NCBI RefSeq assembly: GCF_014650955.1
Contig: NZ_BMVY01000007.1
Coordinates: 1-64,000 of the forward strand
Length of the DNA stretch: 64,000 bases
Origin: Streptomyces tauricus
Lineage (GTDB): Bacteria > Actinomycetota > Actinomycetes > Streptomycetales > Streptomycetaceae
Direction of reading: 5' to 3'
A program made the position numbers and the translations under genes. Positions 48,765 to 56,267 of this stretch are shown piece after piece. The notes under the pieces are model-generated. The model worked only from the letters and a program-made list of their open reading frames with translations. It was not told the origin of the DNA and ran no database searches. Position 1 is the stretch's first letter; every line of letters starts with the position of its first letter.

Positions 48765-49442
48765 ATGGCATACCAGGCAGGAGGGCCCCGGCCGCAGCCG
48801 CGGCCCGTCCCCGACAGTCTTGAGGCCCAGGCGTATCTCCAGGACTACGCAGCACTTCTGGACGCCGTCACCTTTCCGTCCGTCGTCGTCGACCACCGCT
48901 GGGACGTCGTCCTCGCCAACGACGCGTTCGAGACACTTTTCCGCGCGGTCGGCCCGCACCCCACCGCGATGCCCGGCGACAACTTCCTCAGGTTCGTCCT
49001 CTTCCACCCGGACGCGGCCACGGTCCTCGCCGAGCACGAGTCGAGCTGGTGCCTGCCGATGCTGGCGCACTTCGCCGCCGCCGTGGAGCGGCACGGCCAC
49101 GACCACGGACTCCAGTCGATCCTGCGGGACATCGCCCAGGACCCGATCATGGACGCCGCCTACCGGCACGGCCTGCCGCACTGGATCCGCTCGGTCGGCT
49201 CGCACGCGGTCGAGCACGACGGCGCGGTACGGCCGCTGCTGCACCCCGATCCGCGGTGGGGGAGCACCTGCCGGATCGTCGGTGAGACGCCCAAGACCCT
49301 GCATGACATGGGGTACACGCGGCTGACGCTGGTCCTGCGTGAGGCCCGCCGTCCGGCGCCGGCGACGCGCCGGACGAGCAGGACCGGCCGCGGGCGGCGC
49401 GCGGCGAGCCACCTCAGCGTGGTGCCCGCGACGGAGGCATGA
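48765..49442 (+). CDS. MmyB-like ligand-binding domain protein lacking the usual N-terminal HTH
   Basis: A 225-residue protein with the MmyB transcription-regulator ligand-binding (PAS-like) domain: AYLQDYAALLDAVTFPSVVVDHRWDVVLAND, then GDNFLRFVLFHPDAATVL, and RHGLPHWIRSVG. Proteins of this group normally have an XRE HTH before this domain; here only about 20 residues precede it. The C-terminus (about 190-225) is basic, TRRTSRTGRGRRAASH, and could contact nucleic acid or membrane. A GTG four codons upstream (48753) is an alternative start. It is divergent from the XRE/peptidase/membrane trio. Confidence 0.78.
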   Translation: MAYQAGGPRPQPRPVPDSLEAQAYLQDYAALLDAVTFPSVVVDHRWDVVLANDAFETLFRAVGPHPTAMPGDNFLRFVLFHPDAATVLAEHESSWCLPMLAHFAAAVERHGHDHGLQSILRDIAQDPIMDAAYRHGLPHWIRSVGSHAVEHDGAVRPLLHPDPRWGSTCRIVGETPKTLHDMGYTRLTLVLREARRPAPATRRTSRTGRGRRAASHLSVVPATEA

Positions 49443-49487
49443 GGACCTTCGCCGACCGCCGGTGACACGTGCGTGCGCCGCCCAGCC

Positions 49488-49530
49488 GGGGCCTACTGGG
49501 GCTTGCTGGGGCCTACTGGGGCTTACTGGG
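49488..49530. repeat. Four 10-bp tandem repeats at the 3' end of the ABC ATPase gene
   Basis: The unit GGGGC(C/T)T(A/G)CT is repeated four times in a row: GGGGCCTACT, GGGGCTTGCT, GGGGCCTACT, GGGGCTTACT. The array contains the stop codon and last codons of the ABC ATPase gene (stop at 49513-49515), so repeat changes would alter that protein's C-terminus. Confidence 0.8.
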
Positions 49531-50343
49531 TGGAGGCGTGTCGGTGAGGTCCTTCACCAGGCGGTCGGCGACCGGGGTGCCCCGCTTCGCCGCCTGGATC
49601 TGCTCGTACACATGCGTGCGCAGTTCGGCGAAGCGCGGGGCCACCCGGGTGTGCAACTGGTCCCGGTCGGCGGGAAGATCGATTTTCAGCTGTTCCTGGA
49701 CGACGGTCGGCGAGGAGGACAGGATCAGCACCCGCTCGCCGAGATAGACGGCCTCGTCGATGTCGTGCGTCACGAACAGGATCGTGATGCCCCGCTGCCG
49801 CCACAGCCCGCGCACCAGATCCTCCAGATCGGCCCGGGTCTGGGCGTCCACCGCCGCGAACGGCTCGTCCATCAGCAGCACGTCCGGCTCGTACGCGAGG
49901 GCGCGGGCGATCGCCACCCGCTGCTGCATACCGCCGGACAACTGCCACGGGTACGCGCCGGCCGCGTCAGTGAGACCCACGGAAGCCAGCGCGTCGGCGA
50001 CCAGCTCACGCCGCCTGGCGCTGCTCGACTTCTTCTGCTTGAGCGGCAGTTCGACGTTCTCGCGCACCCTCATCCAGGGGAACAGGCTGCGCCCGTACTC
50101 CTGGAAGACGACCGCCATGTCCGGTGGCGGACCGGTCACCCGGCGGCCCCCTACCAGCACCTCGCCCGCTGTGGGTGTGAGCAGGCCGCCCACGCACTTC
50201 AGCAGGGTCGTCTTGCCGCAGCCGGACGGCCCGACCAGGCAGACCAGTTCACCGGCGTCCACCGTGAAGGTGAGGTCGCGCACCGCCTCCACCCGCCGGC
50301 CCGATCCCTCGTAGACCTTCTTCAGGCCGCGTACGTCGAGCAT
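49513..50343 (-). CDS. ABC transporter ATPase (nitrate/sulfonate/taurine type)
   Basis: A 276-residue cytosolic ATPase that powers the adjacent permeases. It has Walker A GPSGCGKTTLLK, the Q-loop VFQEYGRSLFPWM, the signature LSGGMQQRVAIARAL, Walker B VLLMDEPFAAVD and the H-loop LFVTHDIDEAV. Among importers it belongs to the SsuB/TauB/NrtD group. The ATG at 50343 follows the upstream permease stop by 20 bp. The C-terminal residues are encoded by a 10-bp tandem repeat. With two permeases and one binding protein it forms a complete importer. Confidence 0.94.
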   Translation of the reverse strand: MLDVRGLKKVYEGSGRRVEAVRDLTFTVDAGELVCLVGPSGCGKTTLLKCVGGLLTPTAGEVLVGGRRVTGPPPDMAVVFQEYGRSLFPWMRVRENVELPLKQKKSSSARRRELVADALASVGLTDAAGAYPWQLSGGMQQRVAIARALAYEPDVLLMDEPFAAVDAQTRADLEDLVRGLWRQRGITILFVTHDIDEAVYLGERVLILSSSPTVVQEQLKIDLPADRDQLHTRVAPRFAELRTHVYEQIQAAKRGTPVADRLVKDLTDTPPPSKPQ

Positions 50344-50363
50344 GGACCGCCCTTTCGCGAGGT

Positions 50364-51152
50364 TCACGACGACCGCCGGGAAGCGTCGCGCGCACCGTGG
50401 TACCAGCCGAGCGCACGGCGCTCGACGAGCCGGAAGACAACCGACAGGACGAACCCGAGCAGACCGAGCAGCAGGATCCCGGTCCACATGTCGGGGATGG
50501 CGAAGCCGCGCTGGAACTGGACGATGGTGAAACCGAGCCCGTTGCTGGCGGCGAACATCTCGCTGATGACCATCAGGATGATCCCGATGGACAGGGCCTG
50601 GCGCAGCCCCGCGAAGATCTGCGGGCTCGCCGCGGGCAGCACCAGGTGCCGCAGCCGCGCGACGCCCGTGATGCCGTAGGAGCGGGCCGTCTCGGACATC
50701 ACCGAGTCGACCGCCCGTACGCCTTCGACGGTGTTGAGCAGGATCGGCCAGACGCAGCCGCTCGCGATCACCGCGATCTTCATGGTGTCGCCGATGCCCG
50801 CGAACAGCATGATGACCGGGACGAGCACGGGCGGCGGTACCGCCCGCAGGAACTCGAGGACCGGTTCGCACACCGCCCGCACCCGGCGGTACGAGCCGAT
50901 CACCGTGCCCAGCGCCACGCCCGCGACGGCCGCGCACGCGTAGCCGGCGCTCAGCCGCAGCACACTCGGCAGGACGTCCTCGCGCAGCCGCTCACCGGTC
51001 CACACGTCCGGGAACGTGGTGAGGATGGTGCGCAGCGGCGGCCAGTAGATGTCCGTGCTGCCGTCCGACGCGTACCACCACGCCACGACGAGCAGCGCGG
51101 GCAGCGCCACGACGAGGAACAGCCGCAGCAGGGCACGTTCCAGGTCCTTCAC
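50364..51152 (-). CDS. ABC transporter permease (SsuC/TauC type)
   Basis: A 262-residue membrane protein with about six helices, starting LFLVVALPALLVVAWWYAS. The EAA-type loop is MSETARSYGITGVARLRHLVLPAASPQIFAGLRQA. The GTG start overlaps the stop of the second permease gene by 4 bp (GTGA). It is one half of the importer channel; having two distinct permeases suggests a heterodimer. Confidence 0.92.
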   Translation of the reverse strand: MKDLERALLRLFLVVALPALLVVAWWYASDGSTDIYWPPLRTILTTFPDVWTGERLREDVLPSVLRLSAGYACAAVAGVALGTVIGSYRRVRAVCEPVLEFLRAVPPPVLVPVIMLFAGIGDTMKIAVIASGCVWPILLNTVEGVRAVDSVMSETARSYGITGVARLRHLVLPAASPQIFAGLRQALSIGIILMVISEMFAASNGLGFTIVQFQRGFAIPDMWTGILLLGLLGFVLSVVFRLVERRALGWYHGARDASRRSS

Positions 51153-51931
51153 ACCGCCACCTCCCCGCGCACGGACTGGTGCCAGGCCAGCGCCCGCCGT
51201 TCGACGGTCCGCGCGCCCACGTTGATGAGCAGCCCGAGCACACCGGTGACCACCACGAGCGCGTACATCTCCGGTACCGCCTGGGAGGTCTGGGCGACGG
51301 CGATCCGCGCGCCCAACCCCGGTGCGCCGATCACGAGTTCGGCCGTCACGGCGAGGATCAGCGCCACCGCCGCGGCCAGCCGCACCCCCGTCATGACGTA
51401 CGGGAGGGCCGTGGGCCACAGCACATGGCGGACCCGCGCCCAGGTGCCGAGGCCGTACGAGCGGGCGGTCTCCTCGGCGACCGGGTCGACGTCCTGGACG
51501 CCGTACATGACCTGTACGAGGACCTGCCAGAACGACGCGTAGACGACCAGCACGAGCACCGAGCGCAGTTCGGTGCCGTACAGCAGCACGGCGAGCGGGA
51601 TCAGCGCGACCGACGGGATCGGGCGCAGGAACTCGATCGTCGAGGCGGTCGCCTCCCGGAGGTACGGCGTGACCGAGATCAGGACGCCCGCGACGATGCC
51701 CGCGCTCACGGCGATCACGAGGCCGATCGCCCAGCCGGTGAGGGTGTCCCCGAGCGCGGTCCAGAACGCGTCGTCGGCCAGCTCGGTGGCGAGCGCGTCG
51801 GCGATGCGGCTGGTCGGCGGGAAGTAGTCCTCGTCGACGAGACCGAGCCGCGGCACCACCTCGCCCAGGGCGAGGAAGGCCGCGAGCCCGCAGGCGCCCA
51901 GCAGGGCGTTGGTGCCCTTCACGGCTGTCAC
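51149..51931 (-). CDS. ABC transporter permease (SsuC/TauC type)
   Basis: A 260-residue membrane protein with about six helices. The loop AEETARSYGLGTWARVRHVLWPTALPYVMTGVRLA faces the ATPase. The GTG at 51931 is preceded by three closely repeated GAGAAGGC words, one of which serves as ribosome site. The binding-protein gene ends 41 bp upstream. It pairs with the permease encoded at 50364-51152. Confidence 0.92.
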   Translation of the reverse strand: MTAVKGTNALLGACGLAAFLALGEVVPRLGLVDEDYFPPTSRIADALATELADDAFWTALGDTLTGWAIGLVIAVSAGIVAGVLISVTPYLREATASTIEFLRPIPSVALIPLAVLLYGTELRSVLVLVVYASFWQVLVQVMYGVQDVDPVAEETARSYGLGTWARVRHVLWPTALPYVMTGVRLAAAVALILAVTAELVIGAPGLGARIAVAQTSQAVPEMYALVVVTGVLGLLINVGARTVERRALAWHQSVRGEVAV

Positions 51932-51971
51932 GGCCTTCTCGCCTTCTCGGCCTTCTCTGCTGTCGCGGCTT

Positions 51972-52943
51972 TCACGGCAGCAGCTTGTCCAGGTCCGGCT
52001 CCTTCTCGAACAGGCCGTCCTGCTGGCCCAGTTCGGCCAGCCTCTCGATGGAGCGACGGTCCGGCTCGGCGGGCCACCGCGGCAGGACCAGCGACTCCAC
52101 CAGCGGCTGCGGGATCTTCGTGTAGGTGGTGATGATGTCGCGGACCTCCTCCGGGTGGCTGTCCGCGTACTCCAGGGACTCGATGGTCGCCGCCTGGAAC
52201 TTCTTCACCAGCTCCGGGTTCTTCTGCACGTAACTCTGCGAGGAGAAGAACATGGCCACGGTCAGGTCGGGTGACACGTCGACGAAGAGTGACGCGATGG
52301 AGGTGCCGCCCTGCGCCTTGATGCTCGCGAGCGCCGGTTCCACGACACAGGCCGCGTCCACCTGACCGCCTTCGAGCGCGGCCGGCATCTGGTCGAAGGG
52401 CATCTCCACGAACTTCACCTTGGACGGGTCGCCGCCGTCCTTGCGGACCGACTCCCTGGTCGAGGTGTCGCAGATGTTGTTGAGCGTGTTGGCGGCGACC
52501 TTCTTGCCCTCGACGTCCTTGGCGGACTTCAGGGGGCTGCCCTTCTTCACGGCGAGCTCGGCGAAGTCGGCGCCCTTCTTGCCGGTGGACGCGACACCGT
52601 TCACCACGGCCTCGACCGGTACGTTCTTGGACTGGGCGACCAGCAGGGACGTCATGTTACTGAAGCCGAAGTCGAACTGGCCCGAGACCACACCGGGCAC
52701 GATCGCCGCACCGCCCTGCGCGCTCGTCAGGGACAACTTGATGCCCCGCTCGCTGTAGAAGCCCTTCTTCTGGCCCAGGTACATGGGGGCGACGTCGATG
52801 ATGGGGATGACGCCGACCTTGACCGTGGTGGTACCGCCGGAAGCCTTGTCGTTGTCGTCCGACCCGGGGGAGTCGGACGAACCGCAGGCCGTCGCGGCGA
52901 CGAACGTTGCGCCGGTCACGAGGCCGATGAGCAGACGACGCAT
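51972..52943 (-). CDS. ABC transporter substrate-binding lipoprotein (NMT1/THI5-like, SsuA/TauA type)
   Basis: A 323-residue exported protein with a signal peptide ending in the lipobox ATAC (Cys about 20) followed by an acidic linker. The mature domain starts VKVGVIPIIDVAPMYLGQKKGFY and contains GGAAIVPGVVSGQFDFGFSNMTSL, the periplasmic-binding fold of nitrate, sulfonate and aromatic-acid importers. The ATG at 52943 is favoured over the adjacent upstream GTG by spacing from GGGGG. It is divergent from an IclR gene with matching inverted repeats on each side. The cargo is probably an organic acid, possibly aromatic, given the neighbouring oxygenase. Confidence 0.91.
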   Translation of the reverse strand: MRRLLIGLVTGATFVAATACGSSDSPGSDDNDKASGGTTTVKVGVIPIIDVAPMYLGQKKGFYSERGIKLSLTSAQGGAAIVPGVVSGQFDFGFSNMTSLLVAQSKNVPVEAVVNGVASTGKKGADFAELAVKKGSPLKSAKDVEGKKVAANTLNNICDTSTRESVRKDGGDPSKVKFVEMPFDQMPAALEGGQVDAACVVEPALASIKAQGGTSIASLFVDVSPDLTVAMFFSSQSYVQKNPELVKKFQAATIESLEYADSHPEEVRDIITTYTKIPQPLVESLVLPRWPAEPDRRSIERLAELGQQDGLFEKEPDLDKLLP

Positions 52944-52986
52944 CACTCCCCCTATGGAAACTTTTGGGACAGTTCTTCGACAGGCT

Positions 52987-53001
52987 GTGCGCAGACCGCA
53001 C
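52987..53001. promoter_or_regulatory. Inverted repeat copy 1, candidate IclR operator at the importer promoter
   Basis: GTGCGCAGACCGCAC: arms GTGCG/CGCAC (extended to TGTGCG/CGCACA) around CAGAC, 44 bp upstream of the binding-protein ATG. It differs from the copy at 53097-53111 by one base. Two near-identical inverted repeats, one near each divergent start, are the pattern expected for a regulator controlling its own gene and its neighbour. Confidence 0.7.
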
Positions 53002-53096
53002 AGAAGTGCTCAGCGGGAACGTAGAACCTGGCCGTGGAACAGGTCAATGCCCTTGACGCGCAAGGTCGTTGACAGTTGCCGAAGTGTGCTCCTAGC

Positions 53097-53111
53097 GTGC
53101 GCAGAGCGCAC
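53097..53111. promoter_or_regulatory. Inverted repeat copy 2, candidate IclR operator at the regulator gene
   Basis: GTGCGCAGAGCGCAC lies 25 bp upstream of the IclR ATG, close enough to overlap its transcription start. It has the same 5-bp arms as copy 1, and the two copies are 110 bp apart centre to centre (about 10.5 helical turns), a spacing that would permit looping. Confidence 0.7.
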
Positions 53112-53136
53112 CCCCGTGCGTCCCGTGGAGGCGACG

Positions 53137-53952
53137 ATGCCTGCTGGAGCCCGCGAACCGCATTTCGTCCGTTCCTTCGAGCGCGGCCTCGCCGTCATCC
53201 GCGCGTTCGACGCCGACCATCCGGAGCTGACGCTCAGCGAGGTGGCGCGGGTCACCGACCTGACCCGCGCGGCGGCCCGCCGCTTCCTGCTGACGCTCTT
53301 CGACCTGGGATACGTGCAGACGGACGGCCGGATGTTCCGGCTCACCCCGCGCGTCCTGGAACTCGGATACTCCTACCTGTCCAGTTTCACCCTGCCGGAG
53401 ATCGCCGAGCCGCATCTGGAGCAACTCGTCACGCAGATAAGGGAGTCGTCGTCCCTGTGCGTCCTCGACGGCGACGACATCGTGTACGCCGCCCGCGTAC
53501 CGACGCACCGCATCATGACCGCGACCATCACCGTCGGCAGCCGCTTTCCGGCCCATGTCACTTCGGTGGGACGGGTGTTGCTCGCCCAGCTGCCCGACGA
53601 GGAGATCGACACCCGGCTGTCCCGCGCGGACCTGATCCCCCTGACGGCCCGCACGATCGTCTCGGCCGAACTGCTGCGCACCGAACTGCGCCGGGTACGC
53701 CGTCAGGGGTACGCGATCGTCGACCAGGAACTGGAGGAGGGACTGCGCTCGGTCGCCGTCCCGGTGCGGGACCGGGACGGCGAGGTGGTGGCGGCGGTCA
53801 ACGTCCCCGTGCACGCCAGCCGCAACTCGGTGGAGTCCGTACGCCGTGACCTGCTGCCCCATCTGCTGGCCACGGTCGCCCGGATCGAGGCGGACCTGCG
53901 GATCACAGGTCGAGCACGAGGCGCTTCCCGAGGCACCGGGACACACAGATGA
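53137..53952 (+). CDS. IclR-family regulator (PcaR/PobR-like)
   Basis: A 271-residue regulator. The winged helix covers about 10-75 (HFVRSFERGLAVIRAFDADH, LTLSEVARVTDLTRAAARRFLLTL) and the effector domain about 85-255. The opening FVRSFERGLAVI and VGSRFPAHVTSVGRVLLA are typical of IclR members that regulate protocatechuate, p-hydroxybenzoate and related aromatic pathways. GGAGG lies 5 bp before the ATG. Its last 50 bp overlap the convergent reductase gene. It probably controls the importer and the Rieske oxygenase operon in response to an aromatic acid. Confidence 0.92.
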   Translation: MPAGAREPHFVRSFERGLAVIRAFDADHPELTLSEVARVTDLTRAAARRFLLTLFDLGYVQTDGRMFRLTPRVLELGYSYLSSFTLPEIAEPHLEQLVTQIRESSSLCVLDGDDIVYAARVPTHRIMTATITVGSRFPAHVTSVGRVLLAQLPDEEIDTRLSRADLIPLTARTIVSAELLRTELRRVRRQGYAIVDQELEEGLRSVAVPVRDRDGEVVAAVNVPVHASRNSVESVRRDLLPHLLATVARIEADLRITGRARGASRGTGTHR

Positions 53953-54856
53953 GCATGGTCTCGCCGGCCTCCCGCTCCTCGTCCGTGAGCACCGAGTCCC
54001 GGTGGTCGGGCGTGCCGTCGAGGACGTCCGTCTCACAGGTCCCGCAGGTGCCCTCGGTGCAGGAGAAGAGCACCTCGACACCCGCCGCGCGCACGGTGTC
54101 GAGCACGGTGGCGTCGGCGGGCACGGTGAGGGTGCGTCCCGACCGCTCCAGCACCACCTCGAACTCCCCTTCCCCGCCCGGGTCCTGGACGTCCGGCGCC
54201 TTGGGCTGGAAGCGCTCGACGTGCAGCGCGCCGCTCGGCCACCGCGCGCACCGCTCCTCCACGGCGTCCAGCAGCGGACCGGGCCCACAGCAGTAGACGA
54301 GGGTGTCCGGTCGCGGGGTGCCGAGTGCGGAGGCGAGGTCGAGCAGCCCGCACTCGTCCTGCGGGACGAGCCGGACCTTCTCCCCGTACGCCGCCAACTC
54401 CTCCTTGAACGCCATGGATTCGCGCGTCCGGCCCCCGTACAACAGGGTCCAGTCCGCGCCCGCCGCCTCGGCCGCGGCCAGCATCGGCAGGATCGGGGTG
54501 ATGCCGATACCGCCCGCGACGAACAGATAGCGGGGCGACGGCAGGAGGGCGAAGTGATTGCGCGGACCGCGCACGCGGACCTTGTCGCCCACCTCCAACT
54601 GCCCGTGCACATGGGCGGATCCGCCGCGGCCCTCGGGCTCCCGCAGCACCGCGACACGCCACTCGCGCAGGTCGGCCGGATCGCCGCACAGCGAGTACTG
54701 CCGCTCCAGACCCGGCCCCAGGACCACATCGACATGGGCCCCGGGCGCCCAGCCGGGCAGCGCGTCGCCGAGCGGATGGCGGAGAGTGAGCGCGAGTACG
54801 CCATCGGCAGCCAAGTCCCTGTGCGCGACGACGAGTTCGGCTTCGTACGTGCTCAT
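53903..54856 (-). CDS. Oxygenase reductase component, FMN/FAD-NAD(P)H plus plant-type 2Fe-2S (VanB-like)
   Basis: A 317-residue electron-transfer protein that passes electrons from NAD(P)H to the Rieske oxygenase. The N-terminal flavin domain has RQYSLCGDP. The nicotinamide domain has LFVAGGIGITPILPML and VYCCGPGPLLDAV. The C-terminal ferredoxin has CTEGTCGTC and, about 30 residues on, the fourth Cys in MLICVSRC. The ATG at 54856 overlaps the stop of the small gene by 4 bp. The 3' end overlaps the convergent IclR gene by 50 bp, which could allow antisense interference. Confidence 0.92.
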   Translation of the reverse strand: MSTYEAELVVAHRDLAADGVLALTLRHPLGDALPGWAPGAHVDVVLGPGLERQYSLCGDPADLREWRVAVLREPEGRGGSAHVHGQLEVGDKVRVRGPRNHFALLPSPRYLFVAGGIGITPILPMLAAAEAAGADWTLLYGGRTRESMAFKEELAAYGEKVRLVPQDECGLLDLASALGTPRPDTLVYCCGPGPLLDAVEERCARWPSGALHVERFQPKAPDVQDPGGEGEFEVVLERSGRTLTVPADATVLDTVRAAGVEVLFSCTEGTCGTCETDVLDGTPDHRDSVLTDEEREAGETMLICVSRCLGKRLVLDL

Positions 54857-55023
54857 GAGCGGTGTCCCTGAGGTGTGTGTCCTTCGGGGTGACCGAGCAT
54901 CCACTCCCACATCTCGACCGGGTCCTCGGCGGTGTGCTCGGCCCCGCAGTGACAGGTGCCGTGGAGCACGTCGGTGCCCGGCAGCCAGTCGATGCGGTAG
55001 ACCTCACCGGTGGAGCTGCTCAC
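54853..55023 (-). CDS. 56-residue protein between oxygenase and reductase genes
   Basis: A very small, translationally locked gene. Its GTG overlaps the oxygenase stop (GTGA) and its stop overlaps the reductase start (ATGA). The protein starts MSSSTGEVYRIDWLPGTDVL and contains GTCHCGAEHTAEDPVEMWEWMLGHPEGH. The CHC pair with downstream His residues could bind a metal, although only two Cys are present. No known domain is recognised. It may be an accessory or assembly factor for the oxygenase, which is inference from its position. Confidence 0.78.
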   Translation of the reverse strand: MSSSTGEVYRIDWLPGTDVLHGTCHCGAEHTAEDPVEMWEWMLGHPEGHTPQGHRS

Positions 55024-56084
55024 AGGACCTTCTCCACGGGCTTCTCGCCCTCCTCGACCAGCCGGGCGAGGATGCGGCGGGCGGCCAGACCACCGGTGTC
55101 GATGTTGATGCTCAGCTCCTGGTAGCCGCTGCGCTCCGTGCCGAGCGTGCGCTGCAGCAGGTTGAGCGCGTCGACGTCCTGCATCACGACCGTGTGGTTG
55201 TTGGCCCGCAGGAACTCCGTCACCTCGGCGTCGTCGGTCGCCCAGTCGCGCGAGACCATCCAGAAGTCGTACACCGCGCCGTCGGCGGACGGGGTGATGG
55301 CGTACGTGATCTCCGTGTGGAAGCCGTTCGGGTCGCTGCCGTCCGGCTCGGGCACGACACCGACCGGCGCGATCCGGCTGTGCAGCAGATACAGACACGG
55401 GGCGTGGTACTCGATGTCCTGCCAGCGGGTGATCCGGCCCTCGATACCGGTCGACCTGGCGTAGAAGGGCGGGCACTCGGCGTCGTCCATGTGCCGGCTC
55501 ACCCGCACGATGCCCGCGCCCTCGTCGACCTCGGTGGTGATGGGTGTCTCGGCGACCTCGGGGGTACCGATGTAACCGCCGTGCAGATACGTCTCGTGGG
55601 ACAGGTCGAGGAGGTTGTCCACGAGGAGGCCGTAGTCGGCGTCGATCGGCTCCATCCCGCTGACGGTGACCCAGCCGGGGGAGTCGAGATGCCTGGCCCG
55701 CGGAATGACCTCCGGGTCGGCGAGGGCGGGGTCACCTATCCACACCCAGATCAGGGAGTCCTGCTCGACCACCGGGTAGGAGGCGACCCGGGCGGTACGC
55801 GGCACCCGTTTCTGACCCGGCACGTACACGCAGGCACCCGTCGTGTCGTACGTGAACCCGTGGTACCCGCAGACGATCCGGTCGCCGTCGAGCCCGCTGG
55901 CGGACAGCGGATAACGGCGGTGCACACACCGGTCGTGCAACGCGACGGGCCGCCCGTCGTCCTCGGTCCGATAGAAGACGAGCGGTTCACCGAGCACGGT
56001 CCGCCCGAACAACTCCCGCCCGACCTCATGGGCGTAGGCGGCTACGTACCACTGGTTCCTGGCGAAGGCGGTGGTGTGCGGCAT
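55020..56084 (-). CDS. Rieske non-heme iron oxygenase, vanillate O-demethylase VanA-like
   Basis: A 354-residue oxygenase. The Rieske 2Fe-2S site is C53-V-H55 and C72-G-Y-H75 (CVHRRYPLS, CGYHGF). The mononuclear iron site is DLSHETYLH (His163, His168), with Asp/Glu expected later. VanA-type enzymes demethylate aromatic methyl ethers; others act on dicamba or related acids. It is first in the order oxygenase, small protein, reductase, all with 4-bp overlaps. A small inverted repeat lies 68 bp upstream. The importer and IclR gene next door support an aromatic-acid substrate. Confidence 0.91.
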   Translation of the reverse strand: MPHTTAFARNQWYVAAYAHEVGRELFGRTVLGEPLVFYRTEDDGRPVALHDRCVHRRYPLSASGLDGDRIVCGYHGFTYDTTGACVYVPGQKRVPRTARVASYPVVEQDSLIWVWIGDPALADPEVIPRARHLDSPGWVTVSGMEPIDADYGLLVDNLLDLSHETYLHGGYIGTPEVAETPITTEVDEGAGIVRVSRHMDDAECPPFYARSTGIEGRITRWQDIEYHAPCLYLLHSRIAPVGVVPEPDGSDPNGFHTEITYAITPSADGAVYDFWMVSRDWATDDAEVTEFLRANNHTVVMQDVDALNLLQRTLGTERSGYQELSINIDTGGLAARRILARLVEEGEKPVEKVL

Positions 56085-56151
56085 CTTTGCGGCTCCCGTC
56101 GTTGGGCGATGGCGACATCGTCCGGAAGGGCGCCACCGGGGCGCAACACCT

Positions 56152-56168
56152 CTTCCGTCTCACGGAAG
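56152..56168. promoter_or_regulatory. Inverted repeat upstream of the Rieske operon
   Basis: CTTCCGT-CTC-ACGGAAG has perfect 7-bp arms, 68 bp upstream of the oxygenase ATG and within the 183-bp gap after the convergent-side HTH gene. It could be an operator or a small leader hairpin. It does not match the GTGCG/CGCAC repeats near the IclR gene. Confidence 0.45.
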
Positions 56169-56267
56169 GGGTAGAAGAGAATGCCTGTTCGGGGCGGTGG
56201 TCGTCTGATCCGGCAGACTCCTGCGGATCCGGGGCATGGCGACCGGAGTTCATGGACGCGTTGAGGC

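Noticed and set aside
46095..49442. Prophage remnant, because of the XRE/ImmA-like pair
   Set aside because: No integrase, attachment repeats, structural phage genes or local base-composition shift are visible.
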